The notes under the pieces: generated by a model
What the model was told of the DNA's origin: nothing
Seen by the model: the letters and a program-made list of their open reading frames with translations, nothing else
Database searches by the model: none
Shown: positions 41,962 to 50,987 of the stretch, one piece after another
Layout: each line of letters opens with the position of its first letter
Numbering within the stretch: the stretch's first letter is position 1
DNA from: Chthonomonas sp. UBA1950
Lineage (GTDB): Bacteria > Armatimonadota > Fimbriimonadia > Fimbriimonadales > Fimbriimonadaceae
Direction: 5' to 3'
NCBI GenBank assembly: GCA_002336105.1
Contig: DDEQ01000034.1
Span: 1 to 64,000, forward strand
Length of the DNA: 64,000 bases
Translations under genes and position numbers: made by a program

Positions 41962-43759
41962 GATCAATCGCCTTGCCGGTGGCGTCCGCGGGCGGAGCCC
42001 AGCCCATCCATCTGCACAATGTTGGAGCGATGTCAATCACACGCATGACGGGCAAAGCGTGATTTTGGATTCCTGGCCCTAGAGCGTAAAAAATCGAATG
42101 CATCGTTCGTCGGGTGGGAATAAATCCATGGACGCCTTCACCCCGATTACCTCGAATCATGGTGACAACAGGTTCATTTGCTCGTGATGAAGGATAGTAT
42201 CCGTCCGGAAAATCTAGATACAGATCTCCGCCGGCTTCTCCACCGCCACCAAGCTCGAATGCTTCTTCTGCTGTGAGTATTTGAGTGACCAACAGCTTCC
42301 CTGTTTCGGGATCTTTGGCTTCGCCGAGTGCCTTCCGAGTCTTTGCAATCACTTCATCCCGTTCTGCTGGGGAGACAATTCCACCCTTTCTATCAGTCCC
42401 ATTGACAACAATGGCAAAATCGCTCCAGCCTGGGCAACACACTTTTGTTTTCGTGTAATCGATTCGCCCAGTTTCATCAAGAAATAGTAAGCCAGCATCG
42501 AGAAGTATTCGGTTCACTGAAACCCGCTTGGTGATTCCAGCCATGCCATGGTCGCTGACGAGCGCGAATCCAGTCCCCTTCCCCGCAACCTTCATCATAT
42601 CGCCTAGCCAAGCGTCTTGAAGAATGAAAACCTTTTCGTAGTAGGGCAAAATCTTGTTAGCAATCTCGGTCTTATAGAGCGGCGAAGCAGGATCCAGAAG
42701 CCCCATCCAACAGTGCCCAGCGTTGTCGGACTGAGGAGTGTATTGGAACACGAGGTCTGGCTGATACTTCTTCCAACCATACCGGAACGAATGCTTCACC
42801 AACTCCATGTCGAACTTGACCGCTTCGACCACTCTTGACTCGGCTGAACCATCACCGCCTTCGTAGATAGGCTTACCCAAGGCACCGGCTTGGTACGGCC
42901 CGAATGGGTCATCGTGGAATCCTCCATATGCCTTCAGATAGTCATAGTTCTCTTGTGCGTTTTGGGTGCCCTTCATGCCAGCGACAGCGCGAGCGTACAG
43001 GATTGACCTTCCTGTTTTCGGGTCCCATGAGAAGAGTCGGAAATACTCGAGACCGACCATCCCGCGACCTTTGACCTGAAATGGCCCAACCCACTCATCA
43101 GCTTTCACCGTAGCCATTCGTTTCAGGGCTTTTCCGTTTGCGTCAATTCCTTTTAAAGATAACCCTGTAGGCCCGGAAATAGCTTCTATAGTCGTGTCTG
43201 AGATTTTGATCGACTTCGTATCAGCAGAGCCCTCTAATGTCGAGAAGTCAAAGACCTTCGGAGAAAAGAATCCGCTTTCAAATCCGCTGAACTCAATGTA
43301 GTTTTCTTTTTTTCCACCTGAACGAATCAGTCGGGCAACGTCTGCTTCTGGTGGAGCTGATCCCGCGGCGCTAAGGGCGAGAACCTTTTTGCCTTGCTTC
43401 GCAATAGCAACCCATAGAGGCTCAGTCTGATGCTGATTAGCGTTAAATCCGCTTTGTGACTCATCGATATAGTGCTCTGAGCGTGGCAACAACGGAGAAC
43501 TGTTTCCGCTTACACCACTTTTGTTGGGCCAGGTTCCACTAAAGATCGCGAAATGACTCACCGCTGTTTTTGAAGGATAGGTCGGGATGACATAGTCTGC
43601 ATTCGCGCCTAGAGCTTTCATTCTTGCCACATTCGGAAGTTTTCCTTCTGCCACAAGTCGATCAAGCACCCAATCAGCTCCGGCATCCCAACTAACAATA
43701 ACGAGCTTTGATGGACGAGCAGCCATGAGCCCACCGATCAATAACGAGAGCAACGCCAT
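41945..43759 (-). CDS. Exported alkaline phosphatase/phosphodiesterase-like protein
   Basis: A 604-residue protein of the NPP/alkaline phosphatase superfamily: LVIVSWDAGADWVLDRLVAE, IPTYPSKTAVSHFAIFSGTW with the probable Thr/Ser nucleophile, LVFQYTPQSDNAGHCWMG (Asp and His metal ligands), FALVSDHGMAGITK (Asp, His) and a late GVHGFIPT. An N-terminal hydrophobic stretch (LLSLLIGGLMA) suggests export. It probably hydrolyses a phosphodiester or nucleotide. TATAGT ends six bases before ATG 43759. Confidence 0.9.
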   Translation of the reverse strand: MALLSLLIGGLMAARPSKLVIVSWDAGADWVLDRLVAEGKLPNVARMKALGANADYVIPTYPSKTAVSHFAIFSGTWPNKSGVSGNSSPLLPRSEHYIDESQSGFNANQHQTEPLWVAIAKQGKKVLALSAAGSAPPEADVARLIRSGGKKENYIEFSGFESGFFSPKVFDFSTLEGSADTKSIKISDTTIEAISGPTGLSLKGIDANGKALKRMATVKADEWVGPFQVKGRGMVGLEYFRLFSWDPKTGRSILYARAVAGMKGTQNAQENYDYLKAYGGFHDDPFGPYQAGALGKPIYEGGDGSAESRVVEAVKFDMELVKHSFRYGWKKYQPDLVFQYTPQSDNAGHCWMGLLDPASPLYKTEIANKILPYYEKVFILQDAWLGDMMKVAGKGTGFALVSDHGMAGITKRVSVNRILLDAGLLFLDETGRIDYTKTKVCCPGWSDFAIVVNGTDRKGGIVSPAERDEVIAKTRKALGEAKDPETGKLLVTQILTAEEAFELGGGGEAGGDLYLDFPDGYYPSSRANEPVVTMIRGNRGEGVHGFIPTRRTMHSIFYALGPGIQNHALPVMRVIDIAPTLCRWMGWAPPADATGKAIDLSAKP

Positions 43760-43765
43760 GCCAAA

Positions 43766-43771
43766 ACTATA
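43766..43771 (-). promoter_or_regulatory. -10 box of the phosphodiesterase-like gene
   Basis: TATAGT on the minus strand, six bases before ATG 43759, with no ribosome site between. Confidence 0.5.
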
Positions 43772-43833
43772 GCCTTCCTACTGATCCATTCAAGCGCTGT
43801 TTACGTTAAATCAGATATAAGAATTCAAAGCTC

Positions 43834-45309
43834 ATGATCTTCGCTCCATTTCTACTCATGCTCCAGACATCGACAGCAGACGTCGATTGGGAGAGTCAGG
43901 TGATTTACCAAATCTTCCCAAGGAGTTACCGCGACTCGAACGGTGATCGAGTCGGAGATCTAAATGGAATAAAGTTGGGGTTACCCACCATCAAGAAGCT
44001 GGGTGCTACGGCGATTCTTCTCAATCCTATCGCTAAAAGCAGGATGTTTCATAACTATTTTCCAGACAACCCCATGGCAGTTGATCCGAAGTATGGAACG
44101 CTGGCGGATTTTCAATCCTTGATCAAGGACGCCCATCAGCAAGGAATCAAAGTATTACTCGATGTGGAGTGCCAGTACATCGCCGATGGACACCCATGGC
44201 TAGCCGCCGCCCTCAAGTCGCCTAACGCTCCTGAGATGGCAATGCTAGACGTGAATGGGTTCATTCGCCCGCAAATCCAGTTGCCATGGTACGACAAGGC
44301 AAAAATCCGCGTCAGCGCTTTGAACTTGAAGAACCCGACTGTTCAAAGCATGATAACGGACGAATTCCGCTTTTGGGCAAAACAAGGTCTTGACGGGTTT
44401 CGGATCGACCACATGATGGACGACCTTGATGATGCTAGGGTACAGACGAACCTCATTCAAGATCTCTGGAATCCGCTGATTACGACCATCAAAAAAGAGT
44501 TTCCATCGACCTACTTCATTGGTGAACAAGCTCACCAAGAGAACCAAGAAGAAACCCAAGCGATACTGACCAACACGCCAACAGACGCCACTCTAGGCTA
44601 TTCCCTTCGAAGCGCTCTGCTGGAGCTAGACAAAGCCAAAATCGAAGCGGCCCTCTCAACTCAGTTTGATCAGATCCCCGACCATAAGGGCCAAATTACG
44701 ATACTCGAGAACCACGATACGGACCGATTTGCGTCCACAGTATCAGGCACTTTGAGACAAAACTTAGTCACCGCACTTCTTTTCACTCTTAAGGGAACTC
44801 CTTCGATCTCTGCTGGGCAAGAACTAGGAATGAAAGGCAAGAAAGGCAACTTTGGAAGTGACGGAAATGACATACCGTCGCGCCTAGCTTATCGTTGGGG
44901 CAAGACACTCGACTTCTCTGGAACCGCCACTTGGTATAAAGGCACCGGCCCTTGGGGGAACACAGATTATTCAGCCGACAACGACAAGCTCAGCCTTGCC
45001 GATCAAGACGGAGTCGCTGGATCCACTTTTGAAGTCACGAAAGAATGGATCGCATTCAGAAAGGCAAATCCAGCTTTCCTACATGGACAGCAAACGCTAT
45101 TCGACATCGGTTCGCCAGATGTCCTCGCCTTTTGCCGCACAGACGGTCCTGATAAGTTTTGGGTTCTGGCAAACTTGTCCGGAACGCTTGTGACAGTAGA
45201 TTTACCCGCTGACGCTCACCTCAAGCTCGTCAAACCTGCCGCCGGTGACGGAGAACGAAAAACCGCAAGTTTGCCACCCTATGCTATTCAGGTTTATAAG
45301 CAATCCTGA
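43834..45309 (+). CDS. Exported alpha-amylase family (GH13) glycosidase
   Basis: A 491-residue GH13 protein. After a short signal-like N-terminus it has VIYQIFPRSYRDSNGDRVGD, LGATAILLNPIAKS, GFRIDHMMDD (nucleophile Asp), YFIGEQAHQ (acid/base Glu) and TILENHDTDRFA (third Asp), then a small C-terminal beta domain. Subfamily resemblance is to oligo-1,6-glucosidase/trehalose-type enzymes; specificity is not clear. TATAAG lies 12 bases before ATG. Confidence 0.92.
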   Translation: MIFAPFLLMLQTSTADVDWESQVIYQIFPRSYRDSNGDRVGDLNGIKLGLPTIKKLGATAILLNPIAKSRMFHNYFPDNPMAVDPKYGTLADFQSLIKDAHQQGIKVLLDVECQYIADGHPWLAAALKSPNAPEMAMLDVNGFIRPQIQLPWYDKAKIRVSALNLKNPTVQSMITDEFRFWAKQGLDGFRIDHMMDDLDDARVQTNLIQDLWNPLITTIKKEFPSTYFIGEQAHQENQEETQAILTNTPTDATLGYSLRSALLELDKAKIEAALSTQFDQIPDHKGQITILENHDTDRFASTVSGTLRQNLVTALLFTLKGTPSISAGQELGMKGKKGNFGSDGNDIPSRLAYRWGKTLDFSGTATWYKGTGPWGNTDYSADNDKLSLADQDGVAGSTFEVTKEWIAFRKANPAFLHGQQTLFDIGSPDVLAFCRTDGPDKFWVLANLSGTLVTVDLPADAHLKLVKPAAGDGERKTASLPPYAIQVYKQS

Positions 45310-45338
45310 TCGGTTTGGGGACAGCCGAAGACGCATGG

Positions 45339-45344
45339 TACCCT
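45339..45344 (+). promoter_or_regulatory. -10 box of the aldehyde dehydrogenase gene
   Basis: TACCCT preceded by GG, seven bases before ATG 45352. Confidence 0.5.
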
Positions 45345-45351
45345 TAAGGGC

Positions 45352-46848
45352 ATGTCCCCCATTTCGGCGCGCAACTACATTAACGGTGAGTGGCGAGCTG
45401 TCCAAAACACATTCGAAAGCACTAACCCAGCTGATCGACGAGAGATCGTCGGCACTGCCCCAGCAAGCACAATAGACGAGGTTAACCAAGCGGTTGCGTC
45501 TGCTGCCGAAGCATTTAAGACTTGGCGAGAATTGAGCTGGGTTCAGCGAGCAGAAATCATCGACCGTTTCGCGCAACTTCTTAAACGCGAGGTCGAAAAT
45601 TTGGGGGTGTTGTGTACCCGCGAATGCGGTAAAGCGCTCAACGAAGGTCGTGCGGAAGCTGTCGAAGCCCTCCACATGGCTCAATACGTCGCTGGACTCG
45701 GACGCATGCCAACTGGATTTACAATTAGCAGCGAGATCCCAGCCAAAGATGCATTCATTCTGAGAAAACCGAAGGGCGTCGTTGCTTGCATCACCCCATG
45801 GAACTTCCCTCTTGCGGTCCCGCTTTGGGTTCTTCTCCCGTCTCTTCTCGTTGGAAATACCGTCGTTTACAAACCAGCCGAGCAAACCCCCATTTGCGGA
45901 CACAAAATGATGGAATTGTTTGTGGAGGCTGGCTTCCCGGCTGGTGTCGTCAACATCATTCATGGCGACGGTCCGACGGTTGGCGATCCGCTTGTTAAGC
46001 ATAAGGATGTAGCGGTCATCCTTTTCACTGGGTCTCGAGCAGTTGGCAAATATATCCAGCAGACCGCCGCCGGTGATCTATACAAGTTCGTTGCCACCGA
46101 GCTTGGCGGCAAAAACGGAACGATTGTCCTTGAAGACGCCGATATTGATTTGGCTGTCAATGCTTGCGTTCTTGGTGCATTCAAGACTGCTGGCCAGCGT
46201 TGTGTAAGCACCAGTCGAGTCATTATTGATCGAAAGATCGAACCCGAATTCACCAAGCGATTCCTCGAAAAGGTAAGCCGAATCAAGATCGGGAATGGGA
46301 TCAATGAAGATGTCTTTATGGGTCCGTTAATCGAAGCAAGCGGTCTAGAAAAGTGGAAAGTTCATAACGCTAAAGCAATCGAAGAAGGAGCCGAAATTCT
46401 GGTAGAGGGCAAGGAACTTACCGATGGGTTGTATGCACATGGATCCTACGCTTCTCCGTTTGTTTACCGCTTCAACGAATACAAGAAGAACACCTTCTGC
46501 CTTCGAGAGGAAGCCTTCAGCCCACACCTAGCGATCATCGGTGTTAGCGGGATGGAAGAGGCGGTCGAAGTCTACAACGACACAGATTACGGGCTTAGCA
46601 TGGCTGTTATAACAGAAGATTTCCGAAAGTGGAGATGGGTCCGTGACCATGCCGACTACGGCCTTGGATATGTCAACTTGCCCTCCATCGGAGCCGAAGT
46701 TCATCTTCCCTTCGGTGGCGTCAAGTCAAGCGGTAACGGCCACCCAGGCGCTGAAGGAATTATCGAGTCGGTTACTCACAGGGTCGCCTTCACGGTAAAC
46801 CACGGCAAAGAGATCGTCATGGCCCAAGGGCTGACCACTACTGTCTAG
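45352..46848 (+). CDS. NAD(P)-dependent aldehyde dehydrogenase family protein
   Basis: A 498-residue aldehyde dehydrogenase: TPWNFPLAVPLW (oxyanion Asn), NTVVYKPAEQTP (cofactor Lys), FTGSRAVGKYI, ATELGGKNGTIV (general base Glu) and AGQRCVSTSRVI (nucleophile Cys). The protein resembles semialdehyde dehydrogenases of the ALDH superfamily; the natural substrate is not evident. The GGTACCCT box and the absence of a ribosome site suggest a leaderless message. A strong inverted repeat follows the stop. Confidence 0.95.
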   Translation: MSPISARNYINGEWRAVQNTFESTNPADRREIVGTAPASTIDEVNQAVASAAEAFKTWRELSWVQRAEIIDRFAQLLKREVENLGVLCTRECGKALNEGRAEAVEALHMAQYVAGLGRMPTGFTISSEIPAKDAFILRKPKGVVACITPWNFPLAVPLWVLLPSLLVGNTVVYKPAEQTPICGHKMMELFVEAGFPAGVVNIIHGDGPTVGDPLVKHKDVAVILFTGSRAVGKYIQQTAAGDLYKFVATELGGKNGTIVLEDADIDLAVNACVLGAFKTAGQRCVSTSRVIIDRKIEPEFTKRFLEKVSRIKIGNGINEDVFMGPLIEASGLEKWKVHNAKAIEEGAEILVEGKELTDGLYAHGSYASPFVYRFNEYKKNTFCLREEAFSPHLAIIGVSGMEEAVEVYNDTDYGLSMAVITEDFRKWRWVRDHADYGLGYVNLPSIGAEVHLPFGGVKSSGNGHPGAEGIIESVTHRVAFTVNHGKEIVMAQGLTTTV

Positions 46849-46858
46849 TGAAGACCAG

Positions 46859-46894
46859 ATCAGAACCGAGCCTAACGCCTCGGTTCTGATTTTC
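46859..46894. terminator. Bidirectional terminator between aldehyde dehydrogenase and flhA
   Basis: A perfect 12-bp stem (ATCAGAACCGAG with CTCGGTTCTGAT) and an eight-base loop, followed by TTTTCT on the plus strand. It lies between two convergent genes and touches the flhA stop, so it can serve both. Confidence 0.85.
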
Positions 46895-48975
46895 TAGGCA
46901 GCTTTCACCTGTCCAACAAATTCGACATCGGCGTTAGCGGCCACCTCGTTATACGCGAGCACACTCAATCCAGGGAAGAATCGTTCGATTAGTCTTTTCA
47001 GCGGAAGCCGCAACTGGGTGCTACAGAGCAAAACCGCTTGATTGCCAGTCGCGACAGAGTTATCCAGCTGTTCGTGTATTTTCTCTACTAACGAATTCTG
47101 AACGTTTGGCTCTAGCGCTAACGAACTCCCGTAATTCGTCACGCTAATCGATTCTACAAGTTGTCGCTCTAAAGAAGGGTCGAGGGTGACACAGCAGAGC
47201 CGATTCGTATCGTCAATGTACTGACGGGTAATCGTGCGGTTAATCGCCGACCGAACCAACTCTCCCAATTGGGACGTATCTTTCACCCGTCCTGCATAGT
47301 CAGCCATCGTCTCCATGATCGTCACCATGTCGCGAATGGGAACTCTTTCACGCAAAAGATGCTGGAGCACCTTCTGAATATCGCCAATTTGCATCGCACC
47401 GGTTAAGTCAGTCACGGCTTGGGCATTGATCGATTTAGCATTTTCGACAAGTTGATGGACATCTTGTCTCGAAAGAAGTTCGGCTGCGTTTTGCTTGACG
47501 ACTTCTGCAAGGTGCGTAGAGATGACTGCGCTCGGCTCGATCACCGTATACCCTGCTCGCTCTGCCGATTCCTTGTGCTGCGGCTCGATCCAAAGTGCGT
47601 CCAAATTGAAAACTGGATCTTTCGCCGCAAGGCCCGGAACAGTGTAAAGCAACGCTCCGCTGTTGACGGCAAGGGCCATGCCAGGCATACAGGTCGTTCT
47701 CGCTATCTCTTCGCCTCGGATTTTAATAAGGTATTCATTCGGAGTGAGGTTATAGGAATCTCGAATCCGAACGGTCGGCATAACGAAGCCAAGTTCGAGG
47801 GCGATTTGACGCCTTGTCGCAGTGATTCTTTCAGTCAGATCGCCGCCTATTCGGGCATCAACCAACTTTGTTAAACCATATCCGACTTCGATCTCTATTG
47901 CGTCAACGTTAAGTAGCGGAAGAACGGATTCTGGCCCTGCTGGAGTAGCCGGTGCTTGTGCCGCTTCTTTCTTTTTTTTGTCTTCTGCTATTTTCTTTTC
48001 TGGTTCCAGCAGATCTCCGATGTTCGGTGCCTTTGCGAGAAACCGATATAGACCAAAACAAATTCCCGAGGCGCCAAGAAATATCGTCGCCGGGAACCCT
48101 GGTATAAGCGCCATCACGGCTAGAGCTGCTCCTGCCACTCCAATTGCTTTGGGTTGGTTTAGGATCTGAGTTGCGACCTCGTTACCCATGCTCCGGTCTT
48201 GCCCGGCACGAGTTACCATCAAACCACTTGCCGTTGAGATTAGGAGCGCTGGAAGCTGAGAAGTCAAGCCCTCACCAACCGACATCAGCGAAAACGTTTT
48301 GAGGATCGTCATCGCATCGCCAGTGTTTCGCATCATTCCAACAATGAAGCCTGCGACGATATTAACTGCGATAATGAGGATAGCTGCGACGGCGTCACCT
48401 TTGACGAATTTACTGGCACCATCCATCGCGCCGTAGAAATCGGCTTCCTTTTTAATGGCGGCACGTCGATTTCGTGCTCCTTCTTCATCGATTAGTCCAG
48501 CTGCCAAGTCCGCGTCAATGGCCATCTGCTTGCCTGGCAAAGCATCTAGGGTAAATCGAGCAACAACTTCAGACACGCGTCCGGCACCATGCGTGATAAC
48601 CATGAACTGGACAATGACAAGAATGAGGAACGCAACGAATCCAACAACGGCATCGCCACCCATGACGAAGTCACCGAACGTTTGAATAACGTGCCCTGCT
48701 TGGCCAGTTCCAAGAATGAGCTTTGTGGCAGCGATACTTAGCGCAAGCCTAAACAGAGTTGTGATTAGCAGGACCGAAGGAAACGCACTGAACTCTACTG
48801 GGTCCTTTACGTTTACGGCCATTAGGAGAATCATCACCGACATGGCCATGGCGACGACTAGTCCAGTGTCTAACGCCCAGTGCGGAAGCGGCATGAGTAG
48901 CATGCCAACCACGAGCAACAAACCTGCGCCGACAAGAAGATCTGTGTGCTTGAGAATCTTCGAAAGTGCGTTCAT
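46894..48975 (-). CDS. flhA: Flagellar export gate protein FlhA
   Basis: A 693-residue FlhA: about eight N-terminal helices (LLVGAGLLLVVGMLLMPLP, then the FHIPEP region FSAFPSVLLITTLFRLALSI), GRVSEVVARFTLDALPGKQM and the cytoplasmic domain with ETMADYAGRVKDTSQLGELV. It forms the proton-driven export gate of the flagellar type III apparatus. Start ATG 48975 gives the normal N-terminus; a longer frame from 49005 is unlikely. It stands alone: no fliPQR-flhB cluster in the window. Confidence 0.97.
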   Translation of the reverse strand: MNALSKILKHTDLLVGAGLLLVVGMLLMPLPHWALDTGLVVAMAMSVMILLMAVNVKDPVEFSAFPSVLLITTLFRLALSIAATKLILGTGQAGHVIQTFGDFVMGGDAVVGFVAFLILVIVQFMVITHGAGRVSEVVARFTLDALPGKQMAIDADLAAGLIDEEGARNRRAAIKKEADFYGAMDGASKFVKGDAVAAILIIAVNIVAGFIVGMMRNTGDAMTILKTFSLMSVGEGLTSQLPALLISTASGLMVTRAGQDRSMGNEVATQILNQPKAIGVAGAALAVMALIPGFPATIFLGASGICFGLYRFLAKAPNIGDLLEPEKKIAEDKKKKEAAQAPATPAGPESVLPLLNVDAIEIEVGYGLTKLVDARIGGDLTERITATRRQIALELGFVMPTVRIRDSYNLTPNEYLIKIRGEEIARTTCMPGMALAVNSGALLYTVPGLAAKDPVFNLDALWIEPQHKESAERAGYTVIEPSAVISTHLAEVVKQNAAELLSRQDVHQLVENAKSINAQAVTDLTGAMQIGDIQKVLQHLLRERVPIRDMVTIMETMADYAGRVKDTSQLGELVRSAINRTITRQYIDDTNRLCCVTLDPSLERQLVESISVTNYGSSLALEPNVQNSLVEKIHEQLDNSVATGNQAVLLCSTQLRLPLKRLIERFFPGLSVLAYNEVAANADVEFVGQVKAA

Positions 48976-49127
48976 GCCAACCAACAAGCCGGAATACCGG
49001 CACATCGGTGATCATCGGCATTTTTGCGGAGTTCTTGATGAAGAACCTCAGAAAAAGTCCTGTTTTTCTTTGAACTTTATCGTAACCTCGCTACACTTTA
49101 TCTGTCGTAGTTTCTGGGGACCCAACA

Positions 49128-49643
49128 ATGAATGATTTCGGGGTATTCGAAGCAATGCAAAAGGGAGACTGGGACGGTGCCATCACCGCCTGCCAGAAGG
49201 CCCTCTTAGCGCAACCTACAAACGCTAAATGGCACGGCTATTTGGGCCTATGTCATTTCAAAAAGAATCAGTTTGACAAGGCAGTCGATCCTTTGCGCAG
49301 GGCCATCTTGCTAGACCCAGAGTTCGTCGATGCAGGCACAAAACTCGCACAAGCTTTCGATCGGTTAGGCCGATATGTAGAAGCTCATCAGACCGCTGAA
49401 GAATTTCTGCGCCTAAAACCAAGCGATCGAACCCTTCAGGGACTCGTTTATCAGCTTCAAGATCATCGCGACAAAGCTCAGACCGCAGACTGGGAACGAA
49501 CCAGAAGACTTGACCATGTTCAAGTCCGACTGGCAAGCGAAGACGGCGAGTCTTATGTCATGAAGACAGAGACAGAAGCAAAAGAAATGCCGGACAAGGC
49601 GGTGATACACTTTCGCCCCGTACCGGCAGACGGCCTCATCTGA
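49128..49643 (+). CDS. TPR-repeat protein
   Basis: A 171-residue soluble protein with three tandem TPR-like units at residues ~5-100 (GDWDGAITACQKALLAQPTN, FDKAVDPLRRAILLDPEFVD, GRYVEAHQTAEEFLRLKPSD), then a less ordered tail. TPR arrays bind partner proteins; none is suggested by the context. It diverges from flhA and converges with serA. Confidence 0.85.
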   Translation: MNDFGVFEAMQKGDWDGAITACQKALLAQPTNAKWHGYLGLCHFKKNQFDKAVDPLRRAILLDPEFVDAGTKLAQAFDRLGRYVEAHQTAEEFLRLKPSDRTLQGLVYQLQDHRDKAQTADWERTRRLDHVQVRLASEDGESYVMKTETEAKEMPDKAVIHFRPVPADGLI

Positions 49644-49648
49644 AGAGT

Positions 49649-50848
49649 CTAAAGACTGAAAACGCTAGCATCGAACACACACTCGTGAAGCTTCATGTTC
49701 ATGAGTGATTGAATGCTGGGCTCTTTATCAATACTGATTTGAGCGATCGCTGCTTGAGCGCCACCAAGGATGATGTTCTCCATCTCCTGTACGTTTACGC
49801 CTTCATCTCTCAACACGCTCAGTACATGAGCCAAAACGCCTACTCGGTCAAGGTGTCGGACAACCAGCAAGTGAGTAGCCTTTTCTGCTCGTTTGATGTT
49901 GACAACGTTCGGGGCTGTACCCTGAGTCTTGTATTCGCGAACGATGCGCACAACCTCAGCGGCAATGGCTTCTTGCGCTTGCTCAGTGCTTGCGCCAATG
50001 TGATGAGTTGCGAAGACTCCCGGATGATTTTGAATTGGCCCCTCGTAAGTGCCGGTGCCACCAGCAGGCTCACCCTCAAAGACGTCTAAACCTGCTCGAA
50101 TGCCTTTGTTTTCGACCGCATCAAGAAGTGCTTTCTGATCCACCACTTCTGCACGAGACGTGTTGATGAAGATACTTCCTGGTCGCATTTTGGCGAAGAA
50201 GTCGGCATTGAGGAGCCCCTTCGTTTGTGGGGTTAGAGCGACATGAACTGAAACGACGTCGGACAGGAATGCAACTTCCTCTGGCGTTTCAGCTCTACCT
50301 ATTCCCAATGCGGCAGCAACGTCCGGAGTCATCCAGCGCGATTGAGCTACGACGGACATTCCAAACGCTTTGGCTCGAACGATCATCTCTTGGCTGATCT
50401 TGCCCATGCCGATTAAGCCTAAGGTTCTTCCGTAAAGGCCTCTTGCTTCGCTGAACTCTTTCTTGTTCCATTTGCCTTCGTTCAGCTGAATAACGTTTTC
50501 TGGAATTCTTCGGTCGCAAGAAATAATTAAGCCAAATGCAAGTTCGGCAACAGCTTGCGAATTCTTGCCAGGACAGTTGGTGACAAGGATTCCTTGTCGG
50601 CTCGCGGCATCAACATCAATCGTGTTGTATCCGGCGCCTGCCCGAATAATCACTCCAAGCGACGATCCTTCGATCATCGGGGCAGTCACCTTTGTCGAGC
50701 GAACGACTAAAATTCGAGCACTAGTCTCTTTAATTCGTGCTTCTAGAGCCGCATCTTTGAGATCTGGCTCATAAATAACTTCAACATTAAGGCTTTTAAG
50801 CCCTTCAAGACCACTCTTTTCAAACTTATCCGCGATAAGCACCTTCAT
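49649..50848 (-). CDS. serA: D-3-phosphoglycerate dehydrogenase-like protein with ACT domain
   Basis: A 399-residue 2-hydroxyacid dehydrogenase: GAGYNTIDVDAASRQGILVT, TLGLIGMGKISQEM (Rossmann), NTSRAEVVDQKAL (catalytic Arg), LDVFEGEP (Glu) and FATHHIGAS (His). The last ~75 residues are ACT-like (VVRHLDRVGVLAHVLSVLRD), typical of the short PGDH class. It should open serine synthesis. Start ATG 50848 has GGTAACCT seven bases upstream. Another hydroxyacid substrate cannot be excluded. Confidence 0.88.
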   Translation of the reverse strand: MKVLIADKFEKSGLEGLKSLNVEVIYEPDLKDAALEARIKETSARILVVRSTKVTAPMIEGSSLGVIIRAGAGYNTIDVDAASRQGILVTNCPGKNSQAVAELAFGLIISCDRRIPENVIQLNEGKWNKKEFSEARGLYGRTLGLIGMGKISQEMIVRAKAFGMSVVAQSRWMTPDVAAALGIGRAETPEEVAFLSDVVSVHVALTPQTKGLLNADFFAKMRPGSIFINTSRAEVVDQKALLDAVENKGIRAGLDVFEGEPAGGTGTYEGPIQNHPGVFATHHIGASTEQAQEAIAAEVVRIVREYKTQGTAPNVVNIKRAEKATHLLVVRHLDRVGVLAHVLSVLRDEGVNVQEMENIILGGAQAAIAQISIDKEPSIQSLMNMKLHECVFDASVFSL

Positions 50849-50855
50849 AACTACT

Positions 50856-50861
50856 AGGTTA
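50856..50861 (-). promoter_or_regulatory. -10 box of serA
   Basis: TAACCT preceded by GG on the minus strand, seven bases before ATG 50848, no Shine-Dalgarno between. Confidence 0.5.
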
Positions 50862-50894
50862 CCGCCCCGCAGACTGAGTATCATATTAAGACGC

Positions 50895-50981
50895 GCCGCA
50901 GTGGTGGAATGGTAGACGCGTCCGACTCAAAATCGGATGTCCCGAAAAGACGTGTGAGTTCGAGTCTCACCTGCGGCACCA
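50895..50981 (+). tRNA. tRNA-Leu (anticodon CAA)
   Basis: A class II tRNA with a long variable arm. The acceptor arms GCCGCAG and CTGCGGC pair, the anticodon stem TCCGA/TCGGA encloses the loop CTCAAAA (anticodon CAA at 50926-50928), and the T arm is GTGAG-TTCGAGT-CTCAC. The 3' CCA is encoded. It reads UUG codons. The tRNA lies alone between two minus-strand genes. Confidence 0.97.
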
Positions 50982-50987
50982 CCCTTT

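Noticed and set aside
45202..46002. 266-codon minus-strand frame over the end of GH13 and the start of the aldehyde dehydrogenase
   Set aside because: Both plus-strand genes have complete catalytic motifs through this region and the antisense product has no recognisable motif or promoter.
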